Position numbers and translations under genes: made by a program. Below, piece by piece: positions 44,841-56,986 of a stretch of 64,000 nucleotides of DNA. The notes under the pieces were generated by a model. That model was not told where the DNA came from and made no database searches. It saw nothing but the letters and a program-made list of their open reading frames with translations. The DNA is from Nereocystis luetkeana. Its lineage: Eukaryota > Sar > Phaeophyceae > Laminariales > Laminariaceae. Where the stretch lies: NCBI GenBank assembly GCA_031213475.1, contig JARUPZ010000006.1, positions 4,460,045-4,524,044 of the forward strand. The letters run 5' to 3'. How positions within the stretch are numbered: position 1 is the first letter of the stretch; every line of letters begins with the position of its first letter.

Positions 44841-46300
44841 GATGGAAAACGCCACGTAGTGCTAGCACCGGTGGAGCAAAGGCGTGTCGCGGTAACGCAT
44901 TATTAAATGCACATCAATAAACGGTGTAACGCAAGAACATCGTCATGTTTCTTCGCGAGCGGCGCCTTTGGTACGATGACATAAAGTAGTGGTCAGCCCT
45001 GACCGGTACGTGTACTACAGCGGCAACGTAACGCATTGCTACGATTTGTCCAGATTCGTATGAAAAGGAATCTCATATAAACCGATTACAACCCACCCGC
45101 AGATTCACCCACACACTACCGTACGACACGTACATCGTGCGAGGGTTCGGGGTACTGCTACTGCAGGTACAACGAACGCTCTATCAAACCGTTGAATATC
45201 GATGATCGCGTTACTCGACCCCCCTCGTTCTTCCCGAGGGTCGGACAACATAGCGTTTGATGTGGGGGGGTTTGGCCTCTGGATGTGGTCGCGATGTAAC
45301 GCCCTGTTAGGAGGTCGCTCAGTAGACAAGGAAGGGGTCTCTATCATTTTGATGTTCGTAGTACTATACTACTCGCAATAAAGATTCAGCCGGAACGTTT
45401 CTCAGCACGGTGCCACAAACGACAGCTAACTGAATGTAACACCGCGTTAGAATCTGACGGTTGGATCTGCCATTGGTGTAGCCTAGTGTTAATTGGTATG
45501 TTACCGATTTGGTATCTTGGGCGAACAACATGTATGTGCTACTGTTGACAGTGTTACACGTAAAAAAGCGGAATCGCGGACTATTGTTTTGTCATTTGTT
45601 TCTTGCGTTTCAATAGACCCTTTACCACGCGCAGACACCTACATCAATATACCCTTGGAGGGGAGGATGACACAGCATCCCGGGAAAACACCTCTACATT
45701 TTAAGCGCACGATAACAGGGGATGAATATGACTGATCCCCGGAAACAAGGACCAATCGATGTAGTAAACCCCGCCAGTAGTACCTCATGCATCTACAACG
45801 TGTTGCAAGCTGATGAGGAAATTGCACACACGAGGTAACACAACAGTAACATATTCGGATAGTTCGATTGATAATGTAGGTTTTCCGCCATGTTGTGTTC
45901 TACATTATTTGCACGACGTAACACGTTCTCAATTCAAAGTTGTTGTTTATCGATATTGTGCGTTATTTCTTTACCCTGTGTGTTTACGATGCAATTCGCA
46001 ACATTGTTACACTCAATGAGCCACAGACTTTAACAAATGACACCATCCTCTTGTCAATACGGGATCTGGTATAGGTGACACAATCACATTGTGCTGCGCA
46101 AACGCCAGTTAAAATCATAACATACCACTCTGGCAGTACGCTGCCACGATATTAAGAGATCAATCCGATGACCCCCTATAGTAACGTTGAAAAGAGAATG
46201 CGCTCAACTGCAACATTTACCTGGAGCGTTACGTGTTCTGACATCCGAAGTGTGTAACGGTTGAGGTATGTACAGCAGTAAGGATCACAATAGGCCTCTC
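44841..46300 (+). repeat. E-repeat copy 3 (uninterrupted)
   Basis: Colinear with 32.1-33.8 kb. It contains about thirteen GTAAC/GTTAC words in 1.25 kb against an expectation near 2.5. It lacks the MITE-B insertion seen in copy 2. No coding support. Confidence 0.45.
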
Positions 46301-47046
46301 CGCGCCAATGGTAGACCGGGCAAACTCTGGAGTGAGCAGCACGTGCGAATGTACTTGAGTATCGTTAGAGGTGCCGGTGACTGATACTTTCGTTGGGGGG
46401 TGGCTTTTAGGTTCTTGATTTATTTAGAGTTGCTTGTTGAGTGATTATCACACAGGCTGGTTCATGCATATTACCACATTTTATATCAAGCACGAATGCT
46501 GATCACATATCTACTCGAGCGTCACATAGGTGATGACTGGTGACCGTCATCAGCAACGGAGGCTGGCAATATCTGTCCTTAGTTGTGTAGTTTAGGCCTT
46601 AGAGCTGGCGTTAGCGGAGGAAATGTATCCTGATGAACCCAGCCCTTTCTTTGAAACATTGTTCGAACCCGTTCAGTAGTTGTTTCCGCAGTATTATTTG
46701 TTTCTCTTTCCACTTTTATGTCTGAACAAACCGAGTCTAGGTTCTCCAAGGCCTATCTGTAGAGCGTCTTGCGTAAACGTTCGAGGAGCTGACTGCGTAG
46801 GATAAAAACCATGCCATGCTCAGCGTCAAACACTGATCCTACGTAGCTTATGCCAGCTACCAGGTATCAAAGTATTTGACAAAGAGACGACGCTTATTTT
46901 GGCACCTTCTCTGCATCAAAAAAGAGCTCCGCGCCATTCTATGGCGACAGACCCTGGACCTTAGCACACTTTTTGCATGCACCCCTGTCAGGAGTTACGT
47001 GAGTATGGTCGTGGCAGGGCTTCGTTTAACTTTTTGTGGGCGGCTT
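46301..47046. other. No gene seen
   Basis: Nothing distinctive was noticed besides one TACCAGGTA at 46858. Confidence 0.35.
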
Positions 47047-47166
47047 ATATTTTAGGTGTTGTTGTTATTCCTGTCGGTCTCACACTAACTCATCGCCTCA
47101 ACACAATGCAGTACGTGGTCGCAGGACACGCTCCAATAACTCTGAAGTGGAATACATACCTTGGTT
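47047..47166 (+). repeat. H-repeat copy 2
   Basis: GTTGTTGTTATTCC, CTCACACTAACTC, then ATGCAG, CGTGGTCGCAGGACA and GCTCCAATAACTCTGAAGTG, matching 27027-27130 in order. The short MQxVVAGxAPITLxW frame is kept. Confidence 0.6.
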
Positions 47167-47345
47167 AAAAATAAAACAAGCAAAACGTAGTACACATGAT
47201 AACTGAAGCACATTTACACCTCACACTAAGCATAAAAAGGGAGGTCCGCGCACGTGCGTATCATATACACGCGGTACGCTGTACAACTCGCCACAGAAAC
47301 CGAGAAGACCACATACTACCCAGGAAGAAAAAAATATCACGCCCC

Positions 47346-47420
47346 AAATATCCCAAGAACACCCCCCCAAATAATATCCCAAGAACACCCCCCCAAATAA
47401 TATCCCAAGAACACCCATAC
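47346..47420 (+). repeat. 26-bp tandem repeat, nearly three units
   Basis: The unit begins CCCAAGAACACCC at 47352, 47378 and 47404; the first two are identical and the third is partial. Confidence 0.9.
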
Positions 47421-49462
47421 AGACCGAACCTCGGGGGAAATGTGGTTACCAGGGACTCATAAAACCGGTGTGACAGATTGAAGGGTCCGACTCCAAAATT
47501 ACTACGTGGAGTTTGAACTCTGGAGGAATAGAGCGCGACCGGCTTGACCTACGTAATGGTGTATCAGCAGTAGAATTGTTCTCTAGATCAACACGGCAGG
47601 CAGCAGTAGTACTGAAAAACATTCCCCATACGAAAAGGACATATTATGCGTGAATTATTCGCTGAGGCCGCCGGGTAAATTTTCCTCACAGGGTACTTCA
47701 CAGCTCTCTTTAATAACCTTTTCTCCTTTTGGCATCTCGCCTGCTACTGGTCGTGCAGCTTGTTTGCCTAAGCGGGAACACAGAGAAGCAAAGCGCTCCC
47801 TTACATTGCTCTGTCACAGAACACTCGGGACTCGACTCGAGACAAATCCGGATCCCTCTCCAAGGCCTCTGGAGCCTCAAACTAGTCGAGACCAGGCACG
47901 CCATGATACACCAACCTTTCGATCTCAGCTCTTTGTGTGTTTTAGGTGCGACTGGTGGGCCGAAGAGCCTAGCAAAAAAGCGGAAACTACCGACATGAAC
48001 GTAATGCACCCCGGGCAACATACCTGGTACATGGTATATATATATAAACGATAGGCAATAGCCGAACACACGCACACCTACGTCTTCCGGTACCAACTAC
48101 TACTGTCGGGACACGGCCTAGTGTACTCTGAGAAGGGCTCACTCGGCCTCTCCGTGATTAAGAAACGGTCGATCGTACCTACAAACGGCTCGAAAGGCGT
48201 GTGCAGACCTGTTGCTGGGTATTATAGTTGGGCTTCACCTCTTAATGTATGTGCTCCAGTGTACCTGAAAACGACTCCGCCGCTCATTTTTTGTAAGCTG
48301 AGGAACAGGTAGTTGTTCACACTATACGCCTGGAATGCAGGCCAGAAACCTGTCAACTCACACACCCGAACAGACTACACAGTGAAGAGCACAGCTTGTG
48401 CGGGGCACAGCACATGTGAACTACCATAACAAAGTAGACGATTAGGTATTTCGGGACCTCGACAAAAGCGCACTACATCCAGTCCAGTACATTCAACGTT
48501 TTTTTTTGTTTTTTTAAGCGTTTTCAAGTATATACTTCGTATCTAAGCTTATTGCGACGTCTGTGTCTCCGTGGATCTCGCTGTGGTTGCCAAGTTCTTA
48601 TCAGTGGTTGGCGAGTGCTTCCCGATGCATTTTTCAGAGTAATGCGCCATTGTCATGGAGGCTTAGTACTGCCGTAACTGTATGCCATACTGTGGCCATC
48701 ACGAACCAGCTTGCTCAAGGTAGACGGGCCTTCATCTCATTGCCTTTCTGGATGCCGAGATATATTTGAGTGTGGCCCTGGTGTTGGTTGCGAGCCGCAG
48801 GTCTGTAGCCGTGCATGTAGTACTGGTGGATTGCATCGACGTCTTATTTATGGTTCTGTTCTACACGGCCGGCGAGACACGACCTGGTGGATGGTCTTTA
48901 CCTTCGTAGTTCCTTCCCGGGGTGGCCTTTGTCATAGTTCCTTCCCGTTGGTATGCGGTGAACGCTGGCCGCCGGCTCACAGCTGCGCACGACGATAGCA
49001 AAGCATCTCGACCCTCAACCAAAACCCAAACCGTCGACGAGTTTAACGATATTGAACGCAAATATTGAGAGTGTAGTTTTACCACTTTTTCGGGTATAAA
49101 TCAGGCCAATCCACCAAAGAGGGGTCGGCGTTATTAACTTCAGCTTGCGCGTATTGGGCGTCAAGCGCTTTCCCGAGTAGGTGGTGGGCTCTGCTGGCTG
49201 ACCATTATGAGCTACATATCGCCTCTTGTTCCCGCAATGTTTGTCCGTGCCTATGAATGATTAACTCAGAACCCAGCGTGACATACGCGTGTAGGAATTA
49301 TTGGGTACCTGGTATATTGCTATCCAAAGTTCTATGTCGGCCATATCGTATTTTGGCGACTAAAGAACTTTTATCTCCCTAGTAGGAAGAGTCGACTCGG
49401 GACCTGCGGGCGCTTGATGCCGACGACTAGAAAGATCGAGCACACACATCCAACACCCCTCC
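47421..49462. other. No gene seen; two unassigned frames
   Basis: Frames at 47650-48054 and 48563-48998 are open but unrecognised. AGTTCCTTCCCG occurs twice about 30 bp apart near 48910-48945. Nothing supports a gene strongly. Confidence 0.3.
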
Positions 49463-49703
49463 AGCATACTGCAGGGGCACATTTCCGCTAAAACGTTTTG
49501 TGAATGACGGGGTCCCTGAACCCAAATTGGTCGGAATGTCAATCTTGTTTCGGAAAAAGACGTTTGTTTGTATACTTGGGTCGTGGGATTATTCATCATG
49601 GAGATGCAAGTTGATTTTTGCTGAAGTCAGTTCGGATGAGGTATGGAGCTCCTTAAGTGAGGGGCCTCGGAAAGTTTAGAGTGGACTTCTATCGTAGAAC
49701 GCC
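49463..49703 (-). mobile_element. MITE-C copy 2 (inverted)
   Basis: Read on the minus strand it begins GGCGTTCTACGATAGA and continues GGAGCTCCATACCTCATCCG, GAATAATCCCA, AAACAAGATTGACATT and GCGGAAATGTGC. This is the same order as the 13.8-kb copy. The distal end has diverged. About 241 bp. Confidence 0.75.
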
Positions 49704-51074
49704 TCCCTTGCCAGACACTGCTAAAAGCCTATATGGCCACAATGGTCGAGTAGGTACAGTCGGAGATGTTTAGGAGGTCAGGCGCCTGTACACCAGATAC
49801 CGTGATGTCCAATGAGTGCGATGATGAAGGATATAAGCACACTCCAGCTAGTAGTAGCGAAAGGAGATATACCGTTTATAGTACGAGAGACGACATGTTG
49901 CTATCCATGTGGCTATAGCTTGGGAGCTCGAGTCCAACGCCGCCGCCGCTTGCCTCAAGCACGCCCAAGCCTCACGGAGGGGCGTAGGATGAAGGTTCTT
50001 CTACGTTGATCGCGCCGCTTCGTGATTCCCACGGTGTGACGTGCAGCAACGGTGGTAGAGTTCGTCAGCTAATCTGGTGCCATACTATCCTTCAACTACA
50101 ACAGGGCAGCCGCAAGCCATTGCTGAAGGCAAGCCAAGAAAACGAGATTCACAGATGAATCAATATACTAGGGGAGCCGTTGTACTGGTGTTATGTATTG
50201 AGGCGAGCATTATTTGTGTCCCTGTGAACAAATTCAGAATGACCCATCAGTCCACTTTTTTCTAGTAAGTAGGTGACGGCGGTTGTCTCTCTTTAGCTTG
50301 TAGTTTTTCGTAGCCTATTCAGACGTTTAACCTGACAGGTAAGTCCACTGGTTGACACTCCCGGTATTTATTTGGTATGGATGACACTGCCCGAACGAAG
50401 GTTGCCTACAAAGGGGGCTGGCCGAGCCATTCCTGAGTGCACTTGGCAGGAAAAAGTACAACCCAACTTACTTGCAGATTGAATAGCCGGCTACACAGAT
50501 AGATATACCTTCGCCTTTCGATCCACTTGCAAGTGCGGCAGAGTTATGTCCAATCACAAAAGGGCCGAGAAAGCCTTACCCAGAGGACTACACGCTGTGT
50601 ACCTACGAACGGCCCAAACGGCATTGGTATACCCATTCTGGCATTGTTGCCCACAATAATAATAGGTTCGTCGAGCATGTAAATTACTGTTTTCAGTGAC
50701 TATTTATACGTTCAAGTCAAATTTGTTTTTCCCGTTTAATATCTAGTACTGTACTACTGTGCTATGCGGTCGGTGCGTTGCTTAACTCATTCTCCTCCAT
50801 CTCAATGTCAGATCCGGCGCCACTGAGCAGACACCCTCCGGCCTCCCGCCTCCGATATGGACGCGAGTGGAGGTCAGCGTTACATTACCTCCTTCACTCG
50901 TCGTCAATATTTTGGAGTTGTTTGCCTGCCGATCACAAACAGGGGGTAGGTCATGGAGAAAATGCCCTTTAGGTTTGTGCCTTTTCTATCTTCGTGAGGA
51001 CTTCGCTACATGCCACTTGAAGTACCAGGTATATATATATATATAATATATATATTGCGTATAAGGTACATGAG
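49704..51074. other. No gene seen
   Basis: Short frames only. A TACCAGGTA followed by an alternating AT tract (51023-51055) immediately precedes the next MITE. Confidence 0.35.
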
Positions 51075-51307
51075 GAGTTCTGCGATAGAGGTTCACCCTA
51101 ATATTTCTGAGGCTTCTCACTTACGGAGCTCCATACCTCAGCCGAAAACAGACTTCCGCAAAAATCAAATTGCACCGCGGCGAATAATCCCATGGCCCGA
51201 TTCTTCTACAAAAAAACGTTTTTTTTTTCGAAATCAAGATTGGGGTACAAGAACCGCGTCTTTCAGAAATAAAATAGCGGAAATGGGCTACCTCTTTCGT
51301 AGAACGG
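51075..51307 (+). mobile_element. MITE-C copy 3
   Basis: The ends are GAGTTCTGCGATAGAGGTTC and ACCTCTTTCGTAGAACGG. The interior matches the 13.8-kb copy in direct orientation (TATTTCTGAGGCTTCTCAC, GGAGCTCCATACC, GAATAATCCCA, GCGGAAATGGGCTACC). About 233 bp. Confidence 0.8.
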
Positions 51308-51684
51308 GTCACATTTGTTGCTAGCATGACTGCCAATGGCTGCGCGAACTGTAGACCTTTGCTATCAAGTATTATGGCAGATACGCAAACGACAAATGAG
51401 CTATTCATGTAATGAGGAGTAACCATGCTAGCTAGCTCTCAACAGCAACATCACCAATCAATCTGACTGATACCGTACAGGTCGCCGAAATGCTGCGGGA
51501 TTTATGTGCGCCGACCACGTCGAAGCTACCGCAAAGCCTGGGTACGACGAGATAAACTACGCGGTTCGAAATCATGGAAGAAAGTGGAATACAGATATTC
51601 CGTGTTTGGCTTGCTGGCGCCCAGCCCGACCCCCGCCATCATCACAACGATTCCGGGGGTTCTCAAACTAAGCCTCAGTTGACC

Positions 51685-51919
51685 ATGCTTCTCGCTTTTC
51701 ACTCGCCCATGTCCCGCGCTATTAGGGCATTCCTGTGTGCGCAGTTTGTGCTGACGCTCGCATCGACATCGACAAATGCCCAAGATAATGTATTTCCGTG
51801 CGATGACCTCGTAGTCGCTGGCGCGGGACCGGGGGGGCTGTACTCTGCCTGGCGTCTCATCGAAGCTGGTTTGGTCGACCCGTCGAAGACTTGCATCTTC
51901 GAGCAGACCCACCGCATTG
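51685..51919 (+). CDS. First exon of a secreted FAD-dependent amine-oxidase-like protein
   Basis: The frame from the ATG at 51685 (or 51709) encodes a hydrophobic leader (RAIRAFLCAQFVLTLAST) ending near NAQ, consistent with a signal peptide. DDLVVAGAGPGGLYSAWRL follows: the GxGxxG-type Rossmann fingerprint for FAD, with an acidic CIFEQTHRIG strand end that normally precedes GGR in flavin amine oxidases. The frame is interrupted at ATTG|GTAAGTGG (51919/51920), an excellent 5' splice donor splitting a Gly codon. I searched downstream by eye for the expected GR(L/I)YS continuation and did not find it up to about 54 kb. It is therefore either a gene with a very long intron or an isolated 5' fragment. 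No transposon boundary is evident on the upstream side. Confidence 0.65.
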
Positions 51920-52920
51920 GTAAGTGGCAGTGATACGCAGAAAACGTAAAAACGTAAGGAACTACTAGGGAGAGTTCTTGACTTGTCATGCGTGCCAATG
52001 ACAACTACTACTACGTATATTATGCATGTACGCGCATTTGAGAGTGTGGGGGCTGCAGTATACTACAAATACTCGCTACGGCAACGCTGTCGGCAGTGCA
52101 ACCGCATTGATTGACAGGTCAGAGGAGTACTTTATTCCCCCAATGTTATCCATTTATTTCCCAGTTGGATGTCGTAATGTATTCGGGGGAGGGCGCGCAG
52201 GAAGTCCACACAGTGGTACGCGCAGCAGGGCGACAAGAAATAACTACCTTCAATTCTCGCATTCTTCGGCAAAATGGGTAGCTGCACGGGAAGAACACTC
52301 TTCTTCCATACACTACGACTCCACCTGTATGATCGAAGTACTAACCCACGTACAGCGGCGTTATCGGTACGAGTACAGCCCATACTCGATAAAGTATTCT
52401 CGCTGTGTCGTAGATCTGCGAAGTGAGCATACCTACCTGCTCAATTTATGAAATAACGCCCCAAAGACCAAGCACTTTCACCAGGGACGGACGTATATAT
52501 ACATGCCTGGGGTGGTACTTGTTTTTTATGCAATAACCCAAAACACGATCACCCGTCTCGTTGGAAGTAAAAGAATAGGCGCATACATACTGAAATCAAA
52601 TTTAATACCACACCACCAGGGGCCACCGCCAAGAGATTTTGATTAATTGGCAAAAATGCACGTCCTACATTACACGTCTATGAGGGAGGATGACACAACG
52701 ACCCGTAGGCACATTTAATTTGCTGACGACTGAAGTTTAACCCCGGCGTACCCAGGTTCAGTCATGGAGGCCTCCGATGGGAGTGGCGTGAGGTCTGCGT
52801 TGGTTTGTGGTGTCCATCGGGAGCAGAGTTCTCGAGAATAAGTAGAGTAACTAGTTCTGGTGGCAAGCGCGTGTCGTAAATTGTATGGATATGCCCTCGA
52901 AGGGTAGTGCCGCAGTTCCT
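51920..52920. other. Putative intron or unrelated flank
   Basis: It begins with GTAAGT. One candidate acceptor, ATTGACAG at about 52117, would join in phase to about 60 codons, but they do not resemble the oxidase family. No supported exon. Confidence 0.3.
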
Positions 52921-53102
52921 ACATATATATAATATATATTATGGTATATATATATTATATATATACCAGGTACCAGGTATATATTTCTTTGTATAATATA
53001 AGGTATATATAAACATATTTATATATATTTATTTGTATAATATAATGTGTGTATATATATATATTTGTATAATATAAGGGTATATATATATAAATATATA
53101 TT
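52921..53102. repeat. TATA-rich array with TACCAGGTACCAGGTA core
   Basis: Alternating AT sequence surrounds two overlapping TACCAGGTA words (52964 and 52971). Imperfect units of TATAATATAAGG recur at about 40-bp spacing. Confidence 0.85.
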
Positions 53103-53811
53103 GCTGTACCACGATAATATGCGACATGCGACATATATGCGTGCTACTAACATGCTTTGCACCTACCTGCCCAATGTGCGGAGGGAGAGAACCAGGTGCG
53201 CATACCGGGCTGCACAGAGTGAGGTAGTGACAGTGCGGACTACCAGAGCTTGGAAGGAAACGAAATATGAAAAGATTCGCCGTCGTCGCAGCAGCAGCAG
53301 CAGCAGCAGCAGCGAAACAAATATTATAATACCACCCCAAAGACACGTACGTACGTGGTTGAGCAAAACATGTAACGAATGAGAGCTCCATGCAGGTCTG
53401 TGTGCCTGTGTCGGTATGCCCCTCAAACGTCTAACATGCCCACCCGGCCAATCAATGTGTCTCGTGGGGGGTGTTGTTTGTTCGAACGGCGAATGTACCT
53501 GTTTTTCTTTGTAATAAAACGGACTTAGTCTTACCTGGTTTTGGTTATCGCCCTAATTTTTGTTTTTGGCATAATTAAACAGATGTCTTCCGTTCAAATG
53601 GTATTTATTTATGAAACGTCTGTCGGGGTCGGTAGGTTCATCCATGAAGGGAAATCCAATATTGTTTTCCCTGCAATAATAGAATTGTGTCAAGTATTAT
53701 TCAGGACTGATTGAAAGCATCTTCCGTGTTCAGATCCATCACACTTTTTAATTTTTTTGTCCATCATCCCGTTTGATTCCAGCTTTTCAACTTGTACATA
53801 TATATATATAT
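53103..53811. other. No gene seen; short CAG run
   Basis: A (GCA)8 run lies at 53289-53313. The frames are short and unrecognised. Confidence 0.4.
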
Positions 53812-54113
53812 ATAGCAGTAGTAGTAGGGGGTTTCCCCCCCAGCGATCTTCGGGGCAAGCCGTGGTCACAGGTGTTGTCACTTCTCCCCCCCGGGACGTG
53901 CCCACGTTTTGTCGCACATACATGGGGTTCAGCATTCCCACTGGTATTCGGTTTTCATCGAATGTTTGTTGCGAACTCACGTTCCCGCGCTTTCCGCTAT
54001 ATCGATTGTTTAGCAAGGAATAATCCTTACGGAGGATGCCCTCGGTGAGACTCGAACCCACGAAACGGATCTTAGTGTGCACGTGAACCAATCATCACCC
54101 CTCTGAGGTTACT
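53812..54113 (-). repeat. SINE-1, tRNA-headed copy
   Basis: On the minus strand the left end has an A-box-like AACCTCAGAGGGG (54098-54110). About 37 nt later comes a B-box-like TGGGTTCGAGTC (54049-54060) whose flanks GTGGG/CTCAC can pair as a T-arm. A body of about 190 bp follows and ends in CCCCCTACTACTAC. The body recurs at 44255 and 2438. A tRNA head, unrelated body and simple tail are the SINE layout; transcription by Pol III is inferred. Confidence 0.65.
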
Positions 54114-54167
54114 CCTTACTACCACCTTTTAATCACATGGTCTGAACAAGACTGACCGCTCTGACGC

Positions 54168-54275
54168 AGGTAGGCGCAATTCGACGAGTGTGCGATAAAA
54201 ACGAAGGAGCGCACCGTCGTGAGGACGGGAGGGGGGGGAGCCCGCCGTGTGACCCGGGATCTGAGAAACATACGA
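54168..54275 (+). repeat. SINE-2 body fragment
   Basis: AGGCGCAATTCGACG, a GAGGGGGGGGAGCC-type run and GTGTGACCCGGGATCTGAG match the body of the 60.58-kb repeat in order. No head is present. Confidence 0.6.
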
Positions 54276-54849
54276 CTCTTAATGATAGTATAAATGAGGG
54301 CTGGGAAACAAATAGCGAAGATAATAACTGGGATGAAAAAAACAAAAACATACGGAGAGTACGCCTGGAACAAAAGGGCCGTTGCTATCGGGCGGTTTCT
54401 CCCCAGAGTTTCTACATTATTATTATTCGTGACTGGCTTTCTCCACGCAATGTGCTCATCTTCCATATTTCTGCTATGTTTTTTCCAAATAAAATGAGTG
54501 GAATTTAACTATACTTATATCATGCCCATGCATTGTGGTAGATTCTACAACTGAACTTGTGACGACACGCCTCTGTCATCGTACAATTAAAAAAAAAACA
54601 GATACGGAAACTATCTGAATAACGCCCTCTGATAACACCGGCCATTGTCACCTGCCACATAGAATAAAAACGTGTTATACGTATATATACATACCAGGTG
54701 TATGCATATACCTGGTGCAAGATAGGCTACGTTTTGTGGCTTTGTGAAAAACATTTCAGAGCTTGCTGGCAGATGCAACATCAAGTGTAGATAAGCGAAC
54801 CTTCGGTCTAAAAGAGGACCCATCCGTACTCTTCGAAACAATTCATGGT
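54276..54849. other. No gene seen
   Basis: Short frames only. Two near-matches to the TACCWGGTA word flank TGTATGCATATA at 54692-54716. Confidence 0.35.
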
Positions 54850-55176
54850 TTCCCCGCTGTATGAACAGGTCAACCAGGTCCGACGAAGCTGCGCGAACAT
54901 GTTACCGTTGTGTAATGTATCGATTGATTACCCAGCCCTGCATACGCATCCCAACACTCTCCCCCCCTTTTGAGCATAGCGATATTTTGAAAACGATACC
55001 GTGTACAGTACGTAACCTTACCCGCTCTCCGTTTCAATACCTCCTGAGGAACCAGGGAGCTCTGCCTTTAAAGGACCCAAGCGCAAGCGTTTATAGGAAA
55101 GAAACCTTTGATATTATGCGAACCCGTGTTCTCGATCACGTAAGCTGTCAGGGTCTAACCCACTGAGCTATCATAA
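54850..55176 (-). repeat. SINE-3 candidate with tRNA-like head
   Basis: The minus strand carries an exact A-box TAGCTCAGTGGG (55159-55170). A B-box-like GGGTTCGCATA (55115-55125) lies 33 nt further. The remaining tRNA helices do not pair well, so I read it as tRNA-derived and not as a functional tRNA. The left boundary is a guess because no second copy was found here. Confidence 0.4.
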
Positions 55177-56884
55177 TGTAGTAGTTAAAACAAACTCTAG
55201 CTCGGAGTATCAGGTATCGTAATTGTTCCCCGTGTCAATGCACGAGTACACAGTATAGTTCGGGATCGATCGTAAATACCGTGACTTTCGCAGGAACCAC
55301 GAACGAACCCAGGTATCATTTGCACATGGGGGCTAGTTACTCCAGGCGTTGAATGGTACCCAGTTTGTTGCGCTGTACCTGGTATTTGCACTTTCACAGC
55401 CGCCACCTGGAACCAATAAAACACCAAGAATTAATTGCGTGTAGAGGTTCCTGGGATGTCCGTGTCGCTGTTTAGAGCGAGTTGCGCTGGCCGAAAGGCC
55501 GATCCTGCTTTTGGACTGTTGGTGCCCGATGTGTGGCGACAAACTATGCGTCTACCTCGTCTACTTGATCGAATGGTTTCAGTGCACTTTTTTTAGGAAT
55601 CCAAACGGGTTGAAAAACTTTTCTTCTCTGATTTTTTGGTACTACTGGTGCAGCTGCACATACATACATACATACATGTCACAATATAATGCAAAAAATA
55701 TATATGGAACTTGTTCAGCGATACCCGAGCTCTAACCCCCTGAAAATCTGAACGATGACCGTCTCGCAGTCTACATGCGAGCCTCACTCGTATATATATA
55801 GGAGAAGCTCGCAATATATATGGTGCAGGTCGATAATAAAGGAAATAAGTGATACATCCTTGTTGTGCCGATAAACATGGAAGGCCCTCACCGTGATTGC
55901 ATAAAAATGGGGGAGAGGAGCTATCTATTTAATACCTGGCACCTGGTACCAGGTACGTGGTTCCGGATCCGACTTACAGCAACGTTAGGATGAAGGGAGA
56001 TAAGAACGGCGAAGACTACAGAGTGGAAGGGGGGGAAAAAATCCCAAAGTTCCCAGGATACACACAAACAAGGAGTTGAAATGACCGGGTCCTCGCTATT
56101 ATTGTGTCCCGGTTTGTACCCATCTATATCGCACCGAGATTTCGGTCAATCGACATCTATCTAGCACTCCGATTTCTGTCTCGTTCAATGTATGCGTGTC
56201 GTTTCTGTCGTGCTGCGATGGCGCTGGCGGTGCGCTGCTTGTATTATTCTGCTTGCTGCGCTGTGTCATACTTTGGTATCTGTGTCGTGGTTTGCTTGGC
56301 CACATGCCAGCACGGGTAGCCGGTTGTGTCTCTCTATTGTAGTAGTGCATCGAATACGCACACTGGGGCTGCTAGATGTTGACGAGGGTGTACGAAGAGC
56401 ACATAATTGGGGAATACACACACCCAGTGCCAGCGCCAATTAGTAAGGAGAAAAACGCTCTGTGTTATACCTGGCGTTGCTACCACACTGGGGTACACAG
56501 GCGAGGGATATATATTGCAATGCCGCGTGTCATAATGTTCTGCATCACAACCCCACCTACGAAACGTCAAACAAACAGACAAACAAACAGCAGCAACAAG
56601 CTACGAGGACCTAAACTCAACACTGCTGTTCGAGCTCCGCGGTATACTGCAATGAGGGGCCCTTGGGCATCATCTACAAAAAATACCACTGCGTTGCACT
56701 GAAACAAGTAACCCATAGTCCAGGTATAGATAGAGCCTTCTTAGGTGACACATGACACCTACATAATGACCGCGTATTACACCCGTACGTTACCAGTCTA
56801 CTTTTTACCTGGCGCAGGGTACCTGCACCTACAGCAGCAGCAGCAGCACCGGATGTGTAATAATACCAGGTACTTCACTAAGTA
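55177..56884. other. No gene seen; (CATA)n and (CAG)n runs
   Basis: (ACAT)5 at 55657-55677, (CAGCAG) at 56833-56848 and three TACCWGGTA words. The frames are short and unrecognised. Confidence 0.35.
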
Positions 56885-56986
56885 CGGGGGAACCTAGTTA
56901 ACAGGACCTATGGTGTACATAAAAACCTATATATTTAACCATTTTTACCAACACTATTTGGTCCTGTTAACTATGGCCCCCCGTAA
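56885..56986 (+). mobile_element. MITE-A copy 6
   Basis: CGGGGGAACCTAGTTAACAG at the left (TTA of the end is lost), interior AAAAACCTATATATTTAACC and ACACTATTTGGTCC, and a right end with CCCCCCGTAA. TA is present on both sides (56883-56884 and 56987-56988). Confidence 0.9.

Noticed and set aside
48563..48998. A secreted Cys-rich protein read from two overlapping frames
   Set aside because: The frames are interrupted, no splice sites fit, and no family is recognisable.
53281..53313. A CRISPR-like array or polyglutamine exon
   Set aside because: It is a simple (GCA)8 run; no spacers or repeated direct units exist anywhere in the window.
55107..55176. A functional tRNA gene on the minus strand
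   Set aside because: The A-box is perfect and a B-box-like element is present, but acceptor, anticodon and T stems do not pair properly.
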